Shown one piece after another: positions 10,153 through 21,400 of a stretch of 64,000 nt of DNA. This stretch comes from Globisporangium splendens. Lineage: Eukaryota > Oomycota > Peronosporomycetes > Pythiales > Pythiaceae. Position 1 is the first letter of the stretch. Each line of letters starts with the position of its first letter. Made by a program: the position numbers and the translations under genes. The DNA lies in NCBI GenBank assembly GCA_006386115.1, contig VFIW01000089.1, forward strand, positions 124,001-188,000. Direction: 5' to 3'. The notes below the pieces were generated by a model. That model searched no databases, was not told the origin of the DNA, and saw only the letters and a program-made list of their open reading frames with translations.

Positions 10153-10803
10153 TGTAATGGGGCGCTGTTCACAACAGTCCCCAAAACACGGCACACACGC
10201 TTGTGCCAGAGGAAGCAATCCCGACTTGGAGGGAGAGAAGAACGACTTGAGGGCTTGGTGGTAAAATTGCAACTGAATTAAAAATGCTTATGGTTCCTGT
10301 CGCTACTTACAAATGAACCCCAAGGGCTCCCACACGTTTTATAACTAAAACCTAAACATACACAATAAAACCTATGAATCTGATATATAAAACCTTGGGT
10401 ACACTGAGGTTGAACCTGCGAGATCTTCGAGAAGCTTGAACTTGAAGTCCCGTGGAAAATTCCCTGCAAAGTGATTGGCTACAGCCACTCACTTTAGGTG
10501 GCAGACACACGTCGGTCTCATCACCACTGCAGTTTCCCAAGTAGGAACCATCACTCAGTACTTGATTAGTACATGGATGTCATCACTCTGTACTGATTAG
10601 TACATGTTAACAACATTCTGCACTGATCAGCACAGAGAGCGCTCGTGACGTCATGGGATGACGTCACATGTGCATGTGGGGACTGTCGTACCGTAATCCC
10701 TTTGTTAATTGTCTCTTCACAATGCACACTGAAGGTGGTGTGTGGCACACTAGATCTGAGAACAGATCCACCTTCATGTAATGGCTGGTTTTAGCCCATT
10801 ACA
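10153..10803 (-). repeat. 5' LTR (right copy)
   Basis: Direct repeat partner of 3202-3856, with intact TGTAATGGG/CCCATTACA ends. It keeps both CRE palindromes (10646-10653 and 10659-10666), the dyad array, the CCAAT box and the AT-rich element. In element orientation this LTR drives gag and pol. Confidence 0.92.
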
Positions 10804-11754
10804 ATCGGGCATTAAAACCTTGTTATCGGTAAAAGGCGAAAAATAGCTACATTTCTCCGCATAAAGACTGGGGTTATGCAGTTTAACCGTATGGGGATAT
10901 AATAAAAGTAGGGTTTTAATAGAGTTTTGGTTTGATGGTTGTACAATTCATTTAATTGTGGACTGCTCAATGAATTGCAAGCTCCATCTCGAAGAGTTGT
11001 CGTTGTCAAGATGCCTCAGGAACCAATCAATTTGCCCCTCCTCACCAGATGCCAAGTGCCAAAAATGAGCTTCAGCATTTCATTTGAACACGAGTGTTCA
11101 TCACGAGCAAGCGAGCATCTCTTTTCATGAGCATGCTGAACGCAAATGCGTCTCCTGTGTCTATATGTGCATATGTGTGTTTGTAGTGTAGAAATGATGG
11201 TGGTGGTTGCCTGTGATGATCCACAAATCCAATGTCCAATTACTGCATGAGCGGCTTCGACACATCGTGGCCGCAGTGCTTAGACAGAACCTTCTGAGGC
11301 CCATCCAATACGCCAATTTGTTCCTACGCATTAGCTTCTGCTCTTTATGCAAAGTCTGTACATGCATCGAACGCTTCAGCACGCATGTAACACGATTATA
11401 CACGTTCAGTGAGCATTATCTTCGTGTGCATGTTCGTCTTTGATGGCGCACAATTGTAAGGAATGCAAGCGTCTGTGTGCCGACGCAGTGTTGGCTCTCA
11501 CTGCACGCACGCTCACTAAAGCAGTAGTGCCAGCCCAATTGGAACAGTGGCACTGATTTCTTCTTCATGTGCGCCCGTTTTTCCGGGGTATTTATATCAG
11601 AAAATGTCTATTTACGTGGCAGAACCGCAAGCGAAAATGACACGAGTCTCTCGAAACGGACTGCATTCCTCTACCTTCAACACGCGCCTGACTCCCTTCT
11701 GCCTCAAGCACTCGGAGCCTGATTTTGGCTCAGGCGTCACACCCGCGCACCACC
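10804..11754. other. Intergenic, no gene recognised
   Basis: About 950 bp between the retrotransposon and the LMBR1-domain gene. It contains only short ORFs without family features and AT-rich stretches. The last part before 11755 would hold the promoter and leader of the LMBR1-domain gene; no convincing core element was seen. Confidence 0.5.
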
Positions 11755-13739
11755 ATGGCGGTCGACTGGTTCCTGATCGTCATCATCGTCGTCATGACGA
11801 TCGCGCTGCTCATCGGCAACGTCTACATCCTCGTCTACTTCCAGCACGACGACGATAAGAACACGGCGTACTTCCCCAAGGCTATCGTGGTGCGTGCCTC
11901 TCCTTCTCGTATTGTCAGCGTTGTCTATTGGACGCATCTGGGTGTGGTTTACAGGGAAGCTCGTGTTCATTTTCGTCTTGTTACTGCAGATCTTTGGTTT
12001 GCTCTTTGCTGAGTGCTACGTGCTGCTGCTTCCGCTGGATGTGGTGCGTGCCCACGCCATTTCTCTCTCTTGTACCCATGACCAAAGCGAACAGACCTTT
12101 GATTGCATTCCTTTAGGCCAACAATTCGTCGGCGATCGGGTGCAAGGAAGGCTGGAACACGGCGTGCGGCAACATCAACATGGACGTGCTCTGGCTCATC
12201 GTGTTCATGTCGATCATCGTCATCATCGTCGTGCTGCTGCCGTACTCGATGTACTACTACGAGGCTGACGACGGCGACGACAGCGTGGGCAACGCGCAGT
12301 GGCTCGAGACGCTCAAGATGGAGATCGCTACCTTGGTCGTCGCGATCGCGCTCTTCGTCGTGCTCTACGTGACCGTGTCCAAGAGCCACATCCCCATGCG
12401 CGCGCTCGAGGTTAACTCGCTCTCGCCCAGTCGCGGCTTCCACGCCTACACAGACGGCGCGACGCTGGCCACCGACGAGATTGCTAACGCGGCGCTCATC
12501 CCCGTGCAGGGCATCAAAGTCACGCTCGACGTGTCCTTCCCAGTCTACATCACGGGGCTCGTGAGCTTTATCGGGTGGTTCGGATTTTGTATTTTCTGCG
12601 GCATCGGCCTCGTTGCGCTGCCGCTGGACTTGGTTTTGTGAGTTTGTTTGCATTTCTTGATGAAGCAGTGCCAAGATCACCATTAACGTTGCTCACGTGT
12701 GGTTTCGTTTGCTTCAGGTCCTTTGCGCATCGACCAAAGTTCGTCTCGACCGATGTCTGCGCGCACTAAAAGGTTTGAAATCATGGCCAATTTCTTGCTA
12801 TAGAGAATTGCCAGACACTGAATTTGTATTTGTTGTAATAGCTTTGCATCCAGAAGCAGTCGTTAGAGCTCATCGAGCTAGGAAAATCCATCAAGGCGTC
12901 CATGGAACGACCTGGCCAGGGCACGAACAAGTTGTCCTGGGAGCGCAAGAAGCAGAAGCGCCTGGATTTCGTCACGCTGAACAAGTTCAAGCAGTCGGTG
13001 TACCTGCTCGAGAGCGACATGGAAGAGCTCAAGCTCTGCCACGAAGACTACAAAAACTACAACCCGCTGGTCGCAGTGTTCAAGCTCATTCTCGGGTGCA
13101 TCGCCGCGTTCGTGAGCACGATCTGGGTGTTCCACATTGAGCTGTATATGCTTCCGCCGGTGCCGCTCGTGCCGTTCCTTAACACGTATTTCATCTGGTT
13201 TGACCAGTGGTTCCCGCTGTTCGGGACGATCTCGGTCGGCATCTTCAGCTCGTACCTGCTCGCGTGCGCTGTGAAAGGGTGCTTCAAGTTCGGCATGCGC
13301 TGCTTCTGCTTCGCGCTGCACCCGATGAAACTGCACGGCACGTACATGAACTCGAAGCTCTTCAACCTCGGTCTCGTGCTCTCGTGTTCCATCCCGGTCG
13401 TACAGTTCTGTGACCAAGCGTTCCAGGACTACGGTCGCCTCACGTCGATCCGACGATGATGGGAAACCAGATCCACTACCTCCAGGGCATGAGCTTCTTC
13501 TGGGAGTACAACATCTTCGTCTATGCGATCCTCGCGTTCTCGCTGCTCACCATGACGTTCCTGGTACGATACTCGTTGCTCTCGGTAGACTCAGTGCACG
13601 TGAGTGATCTCCAAATTCTAATTTGTGTCTGTGTGTTTGTTATTTTGTCCAGATTGCCAAACCAAAGGACAATTCATCTCCCGTGGACGAGATTCGCAAG
13701 AAAATCGAACGCCAAGTGCGCGAAACACGATCCGTCTGA
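11755..13739 (+). CDS. LMBR1-domain multipass membrane protein, interrupted by a stop and a frameshift
   Basis: Six inferred exons: 11755-11889, 11990-12043, 12117-12637, 12718-12772, 12854-13599 and 13653-13739. The start context ccaccATGg is ideal. The product has about nine hydrophobic helices, begins MAVDWFLIVIIVV, and contains VLLPYSMYYYEADDGDDS and YNPLVAVFKLILG; it belongs to the LMBR1/LMBD1 family of lysosomal or plasma-membrane transporters and receptors. Two lesions break the frame. The first is a TAA at 12767-12769 two codons before a donor, where a single C-to-T change from CAA would explain it. The second is a one-base loss near 13451-13456, after which the frame continues MMGNQIHYLQG. 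With these set aside, all exon phases agree and the length is about 532 aa, normal for the family. The gene may be a recent pseudogene or the lesions may be sequence errors. It converges with the next gene. Confidence 0.8.
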
Positions 13740-13865
13740 CGGAATTCAAAGCTTTCTGCCTCCTAACACGCGCAGAGGCAAATGCAATTTGAATTTGATA
13801 TCTCCATTATGCAAAGGCATAATATGAAGTATATTTTGTATAAATTTGTTCGTTGCGTTTCGTTT

Positions 13866-15431
13866 TCACTTACCTCGTTGAGTTGAGAGAAAGAGTCGTC
13901 CTGGATCCACAATTTTCGTCTTTGGGGGCTTTGATGCGTGGCGATAGAACTCATTCGCGAGCCGCTGTTCATCGTCGTTGCTGTGAGAAGCAGATGCTGC
14001 TACTGGCGGTGGTCGTGGCTGCAAATGCGCTTGTTTCCCATTAGGAGATCGTTGTTTCGAGAGCGAAAGCGACGAGGAAGAAGCATCCATGGCAGTGGGC
14101 AGCACCTGTGGATCCTGGTCACGCAGCAACCCGAGTTCCATTTCGTCGTACTCGTCCAGAAGCCGCTGCAGCCACGTGAAGATCTTGACGCTCGCAACGG
14201 AAATGCGAATGAACGCAGCCTCGTTGAATGACGGTTCCTGGAAGATCGCGCGCAGCGCAGTGACCTGAGATTTCATCAGATCGGTGCCATGCAAGTCCCG
14301 CAGACGCTCAGTCCACGTATGCGACTGCTGCAGGATATCTCTGCATCTCATCCACGAAAAGTTTGCGGGTGTGAACTCTTCGTGCATCTTTGGGGTCGGC
14401 TTGGCTTTGACGATTTTTTCTTGCGGCTTCTCGAGCAAGATGATGAGACACATGAAGAGATAATGGAGCTCTTTGACAGGGACACGGATGCTTTTCAGCT
14501 TCAGGAGCTCGTCGCGGGATACTTTCAACCACTCGACGCCACCAGAAGCATGGATCACATCCGACGTGTCTCCTTCACTCTCGTCCAGAGTCTGGTGGTC
14601 GTCCTGGTTCACGCCAATCGAAATGGCCACTTGAGGCTCCTTCGAGAGCTTTGAGCCGTTGGATGAGGCCGCTTTCCGGTTCAGGAAATGGTTGATCCGA
14701 CCCTGTCGCACTCTCTTGTGACCACCACCGTCCGACGTTGGATGGTGCTTGACTGGCCACGATGGGATCGTATCGCTGGTCATGAGGCAGACCGCGACAT
14801 GCTGCTGCTTCTGCTCCTCTTGACGCCGCACCGAGAGCGGCTGATACGGTCCTCCAGGTGTCGGCTCCGATGTGGCAGTCGTCATGAGCTCCATCTTGGC
14901 TGCGTCCGAGGCCTTGACGTTCTCCATGTAATACTGCTCGAGTGCGAGCTTGGCGGCTTCGAGCATAAGCTTGAAGAGCTCGGCGCCGATCAGGCGACCG
15001 CAGAGACTGTCATCCTGTCGCGCGACGAGCAACACGACGTTCTCCACCTGCCAGCACTGCAAAAGGTGCAATAAGCGGTCGCCCACACCCATCTCTCCGT
15101 CATCCTCCCAGTTCTCATGGATGCCTGAGTCTTCCGAGGCTCGATAGCACGGGTTCTTGCACTGGGAAGGTACCTGCTCGTCGCCATCGACCTCGGGGCG
15201 TCCCGCATTGGCTCCGCTGCTACTGGTTCTACTGCTGTTCGATCGTATTCGAAGCGCGTGTGGAAAAGTCTGGGATTCCCGCAGCCGCGGCACTTGTTTC
15301 ATATTCGGCATCAGCTGGGGAACCTGGGCTACGGATGTAAGCTGCATCACGAGCCCCTGGAACATGTTCTTCTTGAACCGGAGCTGCGGTCCCAGGGTCA
15401 CGAAGCCTTCCTCTGCGTAGCGCACGCGCAT
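13866..15431 (-). CDS. Protein with a dynein heavy-chain stalk/microtubule-binding-like region
   Basis: About 520 aa from ATG 15431. The frame is open to 15452 and an acceptor TTTAACAG lies just above, so an upstream exon is possible. The segment from about residue 330 to 440 resembles the tip of the dynein heavy-chain stalk: LHYLFMCLIILLEKP, then W and ILQQSHTWTERL, LMKSQVTALRAIFQEPSF and SVASVKIFTWLQRLLDEYDEM. In dynein this region binds microtubules between the two stalk coils. No AAA modules are present. The front half is Ser-rich and low in complexity. The last codons (…CAACGAG then GTAAGT) look like a splice donor, so the true end may be a short exon near 13746-13762. The family call is from remembered spacing of conserved residues. 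Confidence 0.55.
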   Translation of the reverse strand: MRVRYAEEGFVTLGPQLRFKKNMFQGLVMQLTSVAQVPQLMPNMKQVPRLRESQTFPHALRIRSNSSRTSSSGANAGRPEVDGDEQVPSQCKNPCYRASEDSGIHENWEDDGEMGVGDRLLHLLQCWQVENVVLLVARQDDSLCGRLIGAELFKLMLEAAKLALEQYYMENVKASDAAKMELMTTATSEPTPGGPYQPLSVRRQEEQKQQHVAVCLMTSDTIPSWPVKHHPTSDGGGHKRVRQGRINHFLNRKAASSNGSKLSKEPQVAISIGVNQDDHQTLDESEGDTSDVIHASGGVEWLKVSRDELLKLKSIRVPVKELHYLFMCLIILLEKPQEKIVKAKPTPKMHEEFTPANFSWMRCRDILQQSHTWTERLRDLHGTDLMKSQVTALRAIFQEPSFNEAAFIRISVASVKIFTWLQRLLDEYDEMELGLLRDQDPQVLPTAMDASSSSLSLSKQRSPNGKQAHLQPRPPPVAASASHSNDDEQRLANEFYRHASKPPKTKIVDPGRLFLSTQRGK

Positions 15432-15784
15432 ATTGTTCGTCTGTACCACCACGTTGCGCGCCTGTTAAATGCTTAGCGTCGTCGTATATGACGTGCTGCC
15501 ATTGTGCCTGAGACGCATTGACTTCAGTTGCGTGCAGCCATTCTCAGTTGGATGGGTTCTGTTTTTGGCAATCAAGAGTTTTGGCGCCATTTTAGATGTA
15601 CTGGAGTAAGATATTACCTTAAACTGCCAATTCAATCCGGACTACTATTCCTGAACTCAACAAAACCAGTCAAAATACCGATACATACCGGCACTTTCTA
15701 CTTGAAAATTGCAAGTGACTTCCAGCAGCGGACTTCTATTTGCTGACTCCAACATCAGCTTTGTGCCAATCCGAACCAACTGAC

Positions 15785-16462
15785 ATGGCCAAGAAGAGCA
15801 AGAAGACCAAGCCCAAGTCCGCGGCGTCCTTGGCGCCACTGACACCGCTGGCACGCGTGCTCGCGGAAGCGAACGCCGTCGCTGACGTGCTCGTCGACTT
15901 TCCGTCATTCACGAGCTTCGCGCGCAACGGCGTGGACGCGTGGATCACGAATGTGCACGCGTCGCAGCTGGACGACGCGACCAAGAGCGAGATCGTCGCA
16001 CTGTTTGAGGCCAACATGCGGCAGCAGTACGAGGCCTCGGACTGGGGCTACGATGCCGCCGCCAAGCGCCAGGAGCTCTTTGAACCAGAAGCGCGGTACC
16101 TCATCGCATACGACAATGAGACTAGTGATAGTGATGGCAAGGAAGCCATTGCCGGGTTCGTGCATTTCCGGTTCGTGGACGACGACGACGTCGAGGTGCT
16201 GTATGTGTACGAGATCCAGGTGGCCGCGCGCATGCAGTGCAAGGGTCTCGGCAAGTTCCTGATGCAGATCCTGCTGCTCGTGGCGCGCCGGCAGCGTATG
16301 AAGCTCGTGGTGCTCACGGTGTTCAAGGCGAACGCGTCGGCCATGGCGTTCTACCGCGACAAGATGGGCTTTGCCGTGGACGAGACGTCGCCGAGCGCGA
16401 GTGGCGACAGCAGCGCGTCATACGAAATCCTGAGCAAGGTCGTGGACCCGACGTACAGGTGA
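15785..16462 (+). CDS. NAA40: N-alpha-acetyltransferase 40 (NatD), histone H4/H2A N-terminal acetyltransferase
   Basis: A single-exon gene of 225 aa. I chose ATG 15785 (MAKKSKKTKPK), which gives the Lys-rich N-terminus typical of NatD. The GNAT fold is visible: a substrate strand FVHFRFVDDDDVEVLYVYEIQV, the acetyl-CoA loop QCKGLGKFLM near residues 151-160, and NASAMAFYRDKMGF near 181-194. NatD acetylates the N-termini of histones H4 and H2A. In length and layout the protein matches the family closely. Confidence 0.88.
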   Translation: MAKKSKKTKPKSAASLAPLTPLARVLAEANAVADVLVDFPSFTSFARNGVDAWITNVHASQLDDATKSEIVALFEANMRQQYEASDWGYDAAAKRQELFEPEARYLIAYDNETSDSDGKEAIAGFVHFRFVDDDDVEVLYVYEIQVAARMQCKGLGKFLMQILLLVARRQRMKLVVLTVFKANASAMAFYRDKMGFAVDETSPSASGDSSASYEILSKVVDPTYR

Positions 16463-16896
16463 CTTAGTGATAAGTACAATGGTTAAGACTGCAAAACTGG
16501 TTTTCACATTGTTCGTTACAGGGAGCTCTCTGTACCCGATTGCAACATTGTGTGGCCACGCGCAAAGCGCTCGTCGTCCTCTGTTTCATGCCTCTCTGGG
16601 TCTCCTTGGTGCACCAAAAAGCAAGTCTGTTCGTTCCAAACGAGCCTTTGAAGGAGCGAGAGAAGAGGACGCGCGCGTGGCCACTGAGCCCGTGGGGAAT
16701 CCTACTCCGAACATGCTTAAATACTCAAACACAACTACACTCACCACCAGAAGAAGAAGAAAGGCAGACACTTCACACAACGACACGCGACTGAGGGAAG
16801 GCAGCAGAAGCGCGAGTCCCATCGACACCCGCTTCTGCCACGCACCCGAACGACACCGAACACACATCCAAGCTTTGCAGATTGCTGTTGTCAGCT

Positions 16897-18468
16897 TTAC
16901 GCAGCGATCAACGAAGAGGTGGCATCGTAGACGTCAGTTGGGAGCGCGTCGTCGCCATGAGCGTCGCCGCCGTCTTCCTGCTTGTCTTCGCGAATGTGCA
17001 TCGTGCACATGCCCTGGTTGCGAGAGAGCTTCTTGCAGCCGTCGATCTTACAGAGGCGACCACGACGGTGGACTTCGCAGAAACCACCGCCGCGATCCGT
17101 GCGCACACAGCCGTCGATCTTGCAGTTGCGGAAGCCGCCGTGCGTGGCGCAGAAGTTGCCGCGCTGAGCACCCTTTGGGCATCCCGACGCCTGGCAACGC
17201 TTGCCACCACCGTGAGCACGGCAGAGACCGCCGCCCTGGCTGCTCTTGTTGCAGTCAAGGAACTTGCAGCGCGCACCGCCACCGTGGGCCTTGCACAGTC
17301 CGTGGGATTGTGCTGCCTTCGCACACCCCTCTTCCTTGCACTTCTTGCCGCCGCCGTGACCGATGCAGAAGTCGCCGTTCTGGCTCGACTTCTTGCAGCC
17401 TTCAATGCTGCACTTGCGGCCACCGCCGTGGGTCTTGCAGAATCCCTTGGAGCGCACGCGGCGATCGCAGCCACCGATCTTGCACGTCGCCATGTTCTTG
17501 GCCGACTTTGGCGTGTGGTTACTGATCATCATGCCCGCGAGTGCCATGGCCGAAGCCGATGCTGGGGACGTCGCCATTTCCTTAGCGTGCTGAGGAGAGA
17601 GGAGCAGTGGGAGCGCCGCGCGTCCGTACACGCCGTTGCGAGGCGTGATCAGGTTGCTTTGGTTGCGTGGCGCCAAGCCGTTGAACTCCGCTGGCTGGAA
17701 GAGCTCGTGCTCCATTTCAACGAGGCGGTCGAGCGAGTCGATGGCTGACTCCAGTTGCTGGATGTTCTTTGGTCGCTCCGACGTTCCTTGTGGACCAAAG
17801 ACCGCGTACGACAGAGGCTCCAAGTCGAAGCCATCGTCCAAGCCGAGCTTCATGCCGTCGTTCACCGAGGTGAACGGCATTGGCTCCACGTTCATCGAGG
17901 TCGCCATCGGCGCGAAGGCTTCGTTCTTCATCGGCTGCATCTGGTGGTGCTGGTTCGAGATGCTGAGCTCAAACATTTGCTGCATCTGCGCGACGTTCAC
18001 AGGGCGGGTCATTTGGTACTGCTGATGCTGAGGCGACATGACGTACCCACCGTGGCTGTGGTGACGCATCAGTGGAGGCGGCATCGCCATGGCGTGGGAC
18101 GGCGTCGACGGCGCGCCGTAGTGCATCGGCTGGCTGATCTCCTGGCGCATCATGGACACTGGGAGCGACATGTGACGCGTGAGGTTGGCTGGCGGACAGG
18201 CAAAGTGCTGCTGCGATTGCTGCGGCTGTTGCTGGATAAACTGCGGGCGCGCGGCGTGCGTGGTCCACGAGTCGACCTCGCAGCCCATCATGGACATCTC
18301 GCCGTTGAGCAGCACGTCCCCACCGAGGCACATCTGGTTCATCGTTGGCGCGTGGTGCTGCTGGAGACTCATCTGGAGTTGCTGGGTCGTCGCATCGACG
18401 TTCTTGTCGAGTCCCACGTTGCGCGGGGTCGCGTCCGCGCTCGCTTGTTGCGCGCTTTCGATCGACAT
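16897..18468 (-). CDS. WRKY19-like zinc-finger protein with seven CCCH-type repeats
   Basis: A protein of 523 aa from ATG 18468 (MSIESAQQ). The frame stays open upstream to 18888, but that part is low in complexity and probably leader. The N-terminal 300 residues are rich in Gln, Met and His. About residues 315-487 hold seven tandem units of about 25 residues, each of the form C-x4-C-x9-C-x2-H, mostly closed by GGG (for example CSIEGC ... DFCIGHGGG). The last two units lose the GGG. Such repeats are known from WRKY19-like proteins in plants and are expanded in oomycetes, where they are thought to be nucleic-acid-binding regulators; no WRKYGQK domain is present. The regulatory role is an inference. 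Confidence 0.82.
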   Translation of the reverse strand: MSIESAQQASADATPRNVGLDKNVDATTQQLQMSLQQHHAPTMNQMCLGGDVLLNGEMSMMGCEVDSWTTHAARPQFIQQQPQQSQQHFACPPANLTRHMSLPVSMMRQEISQPMHYGAPSTPSHAMAMPPPLMRHHSHGGYVMSPQHQQYQMTRPVNVAQMQQMFELSISNQHHQMQPMKNEAFAPMATSMNVEPMPFTSVNDGMKLGLDDGFDLEPLSYAVFGPQGTSERPKNIQQLESAIDSLDRLVEMEHELFQPAEFNGLAPRNQSNLITPRNGVYGRAALPLLLSPQHAKEMATSPASASAMALAGMMISNHTPKSAKNMATCKIGGCDRRVRSKGFCKTHGGGRKCSIEGCKKSSQNGDFCIGHGGGKKCKEEGCAKAAQSHGLCKAHGGGARCKFLDCNKSSQGGGLCRAHGGGKRCQASGCPKGAQRGNFCATHGGFRNCKIDGCVRTDRGGGFCEVHRRGRLCKIDGCKKLSRNQGMCTMHIREDKQEDGGDAHGDDALPTDVYDATSSLIAA

Positions 18469-21400
18469 TTCGCTTAAAAGGTCGGGAATATTGGAAGACG
18501 GAGGAAGAAGCCCTGCTGATCGGACTCTTTTGTCGACCTCGGAGTGGGTGATGAACGAAGGAGAAGCACAGAGCGCGCGTGCGTGTTTCTGTTGTTGCGC
18601 TGAGATGGAAGGGTGGTGGTTCCTGTTCGACGGCGAGACGGACGCGTTCCTGTGCGCGTGCGTTCGGCCGACTCGATGCACCTGGGAGAGCAACAATTTC
18701 GTTATGACGTCCGCTTTCCTTCCCGATCGCTCCCTTCCTCGCAGCAGCAGGACGCGCAGACCGAACCCCGTGATATAATCCGATGGAGAACAAGGGAAAG
18801 AACAGAGCAGGAACGACGGGCGAAACGGCTGGCAAAGCACTCGCCGCACTCGCTCTCCCCCGACACAACGCGCGACGCGGTTTGCCACGAAGGACGCGCC
18901 CGTTTTCTGTTGGGCGGAGCGTCCTGGTCATACAGAAACGACTGCGCGTTTGTATGGAGTGCGCGCGTGGGAAGCACTCACTCGCAGACGGGTGATGGGC
19001 AAGGCGACACGCAGCCGCGTTTCCGCGCCAGCTGTTTGGATTATTCCCTACAGCTGGTCCACCGTCACCCATTCACAGAGGCTGGGCGGTGTCATTGCAT
19101 CGATTCCTCCCAACAGTGGGCTGTATATATTTATATTATTCGTGTTACTGAACAGTGCAATATTGATGGAGTGACTTTGGAATTTCCTTGTTGAACCGGG
19201 ATGTTTTCATATATCGGACAAAGTGAATAATCTATATTTAGATGGAGTTGACAAGGGACGCACAAAGACGGGGCGTTTTGGACCGACTTCTTGAAGCTGC
19301 GCCGCTGGTCGTCGGAACAAAAAGAGAGGGCGGGTACAGTAACGCGCCATCTCACCATGTAGCCAGTTCACTGCCCTCTAGACTTCACATATCACAGGTT
19401 TATGAATGATTTGTCTGTCTTACAGAGTTTTCTACTCAATTGAGTTTTTGCAGATTTACTATCAAATCTCAGCATCACCAAGAGAATATGCAGGCGATCG
19501 CTAAGTGAAACAGGTAGGAGTTGCGTGATGGGCACATGAAGAGGCGCCATAGTACTAATCGACCTGCTCTTAGCGGATTGAGCTGAAGGATCGCTTTGCT
19601 GAGATGCTTTTACACACGAGTCAAGTCAGCATTGCAGCTTTCCAGTACGGTGATGCAGGAATTCAGTCGCGCGGTCAGTCTCTCTGTGGATATGTTTTCG
19701 AAAGAAAGCGACGTTTGTCCGTTTCAAGACAGCGAGCGTTAGTCATGGGCAGACACCGCCGTCGTTTTCTGCTCGCATCTCGCTAAAAAGTCTCGCACCA
19801 TCTGGATGGGCGGCATCTGGAGCTGCATACTCTCTCTATTTGGATACTGTATTTGAGGAACGACTTTTGTAATCGGTCGGGTTTACGAAAGGATCGGGAT
19901 GCGTACGTGTGTGTGTGTGTGTGTGCTGCTCATCGTCAGATGGAACCTGTTTGTGCGTCCAGCAGCAAGCGCGTTACCAACTCGCGGCGGGCACATCGAG
20001 ATGCAAGAAAACTGGATCAAATGGATACCTCCCAGAGACAAATGGGTGCTGCGTATGCGATGTGATACTTGAGAAGATCGTGCATTTTGTACTGTCAGTG
20101 CTTCGACATGTCACGTGATGGAGAAGACGAGAAAAGATGGGGACTTTATTGTGCGTGCGTCTGATACAAACGCACTTATGATGGTGGAAAGAAGACTTAA
20201 CGTGGACAGTTTGCGTCCAATTCGTGGAGTTTCAAAAATTTAACAGTGCTTGTGCACAGCGCTGATGTTTTGACCGGGTTTTGGTCTTCTTCGGTGTCGC
20301 CCATCTGGTTCAAACACGCATCCGCTTGCTGACTGGCAAAGTGAAAGGGATGTTTCTCGACCAGCAGCAAGCGGCAACAGTTGACGCGACAGAAGCCAAC
20401 GTGACAGCGAAAGGCGTTTCCCCGAAACAATCCGTTCATCACCGAGTCCGGCATTATCTGATCTTCTCTGCATTTGCCGTGTTGCCGTTGTCGCGCTTTC
20501 CCATTTTACACACATTTTATTGCCTCTTTATCTTTGCAAATCCTGCCCTAACGAGTAGGCGGCCGGGTTGAGTTAACGATTGAATCAATCGTCCACCCGC
20601 CAAGTGTGGAAAGAAATGCAGCCCCAAGGTGATGACTTGAGAGACACTCGCGCCTTGTTTGCCAGTTAGCAGCATGACGCAAAGAAAGCGCTAACCAGGA
20701 GGGAGGGAGCGTTCGCACAACGCAAGACACGACAGACACCAAGTTAGACGCGTTTTAACTCATTTTATAACATCGCGACGGCAAAAAGGGCAGCAAACTC
20801 GGCATTTTCGAGGGGAACGCAGCGCTTTAGACAAGAAGATGTCGTTATAATTGTACAGTTTTTGAGTGCGTGACCAATGCTACAAGTGCGAGCGCGCCAG
20901 AGTTGCATACGGTCCGTAGGTTTCCCAACCTGAACTATTTCAGGTTATTAGAGTGCGGGTGGGATTACAACAATTGTACAGAAGCGGGCCGCGGACTTCG
21001 TTCGATAGCCTGCAATTGAACGACAAATGCGCGTTTTAGAACCGCGAAAGCGCTGATTTCTCAGCTGAGGCGCACTGTTCTTTGGAGAGGGGACGTTCGA
21101 TTTTACTCAGATTTCCCCATCAAACAGCGAGTATCGAATCAGGACTCGAGAAAGGATTACGGCAAGCCCAAGTAATCCTCCCTATTTGATGATTGCAGCC
21201 ACCGAAGCATACCTTCTGGTTGCATATCGCTAATAATACTTGATAGTTTGATGGATCTATGCATTCATGGAAAGATGCTGCAATTGATATTATGTGTAGA
21301 ATGAGTTTTATAAATAGATATATTGAGGCAGAAATGTGGTTGGCTTAGTAGAAATAAGAGTGTGACGTGAGATCGGAAGGATGGAAGCAAAAGATCCAAG

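Larger units (their letters stand above)
3202..10803 (-). mobile_element. Ty3/Gypsy chromovirus-type LTR retrotransposon
   Basis: Two direct repeats of about 650 bp flank a minus-strand gag-protease-RT-RNaseH-integrase-chromodomain array, the Ty3/Gypsy order. The right LTR is the 5' LTR in element orientation. Each LTR ends in a TGTAATGGG/CCCATTACA inverted repeat, although the left outer end has drifted to TGTAAAAGG. A purine tract borders the 3' LTR and a TGG-starting primer-binding site borders the 5' LTR. The 5-bp outer flanks (GTTAA and ATCGG) do not match, so no target-site duplication is visible. Pol changes frame several times, so the copy cannot make an intact polyprotein by simple translation. 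The LTRs differ by scattered substitutions and small indels, so the insertion is not recent. Confidence 0.95.

Noticed and set aside
3202..10803. Endogenous virus with envelope gene
   Set aside because: No envelope-like frame lies between integrase and the 3' LTR; the remaining space holds the antisense coiled-coil ORF.
11967..12683. 238-codon minus-strand ORF opposite the LMBR1-domain gene
   Set aside because: Asp/Glu/Arg/His-rich antisense reading of transmembrane codons.
16882..17748. Long plus-strand ORF opposite the WRKY19-like repeats
   Set aside because: It is alanine-rich and mirrors the periodic zinc-finger repeats; the minus-strand frame has exact Cys/His spacing, so this is a shadow.
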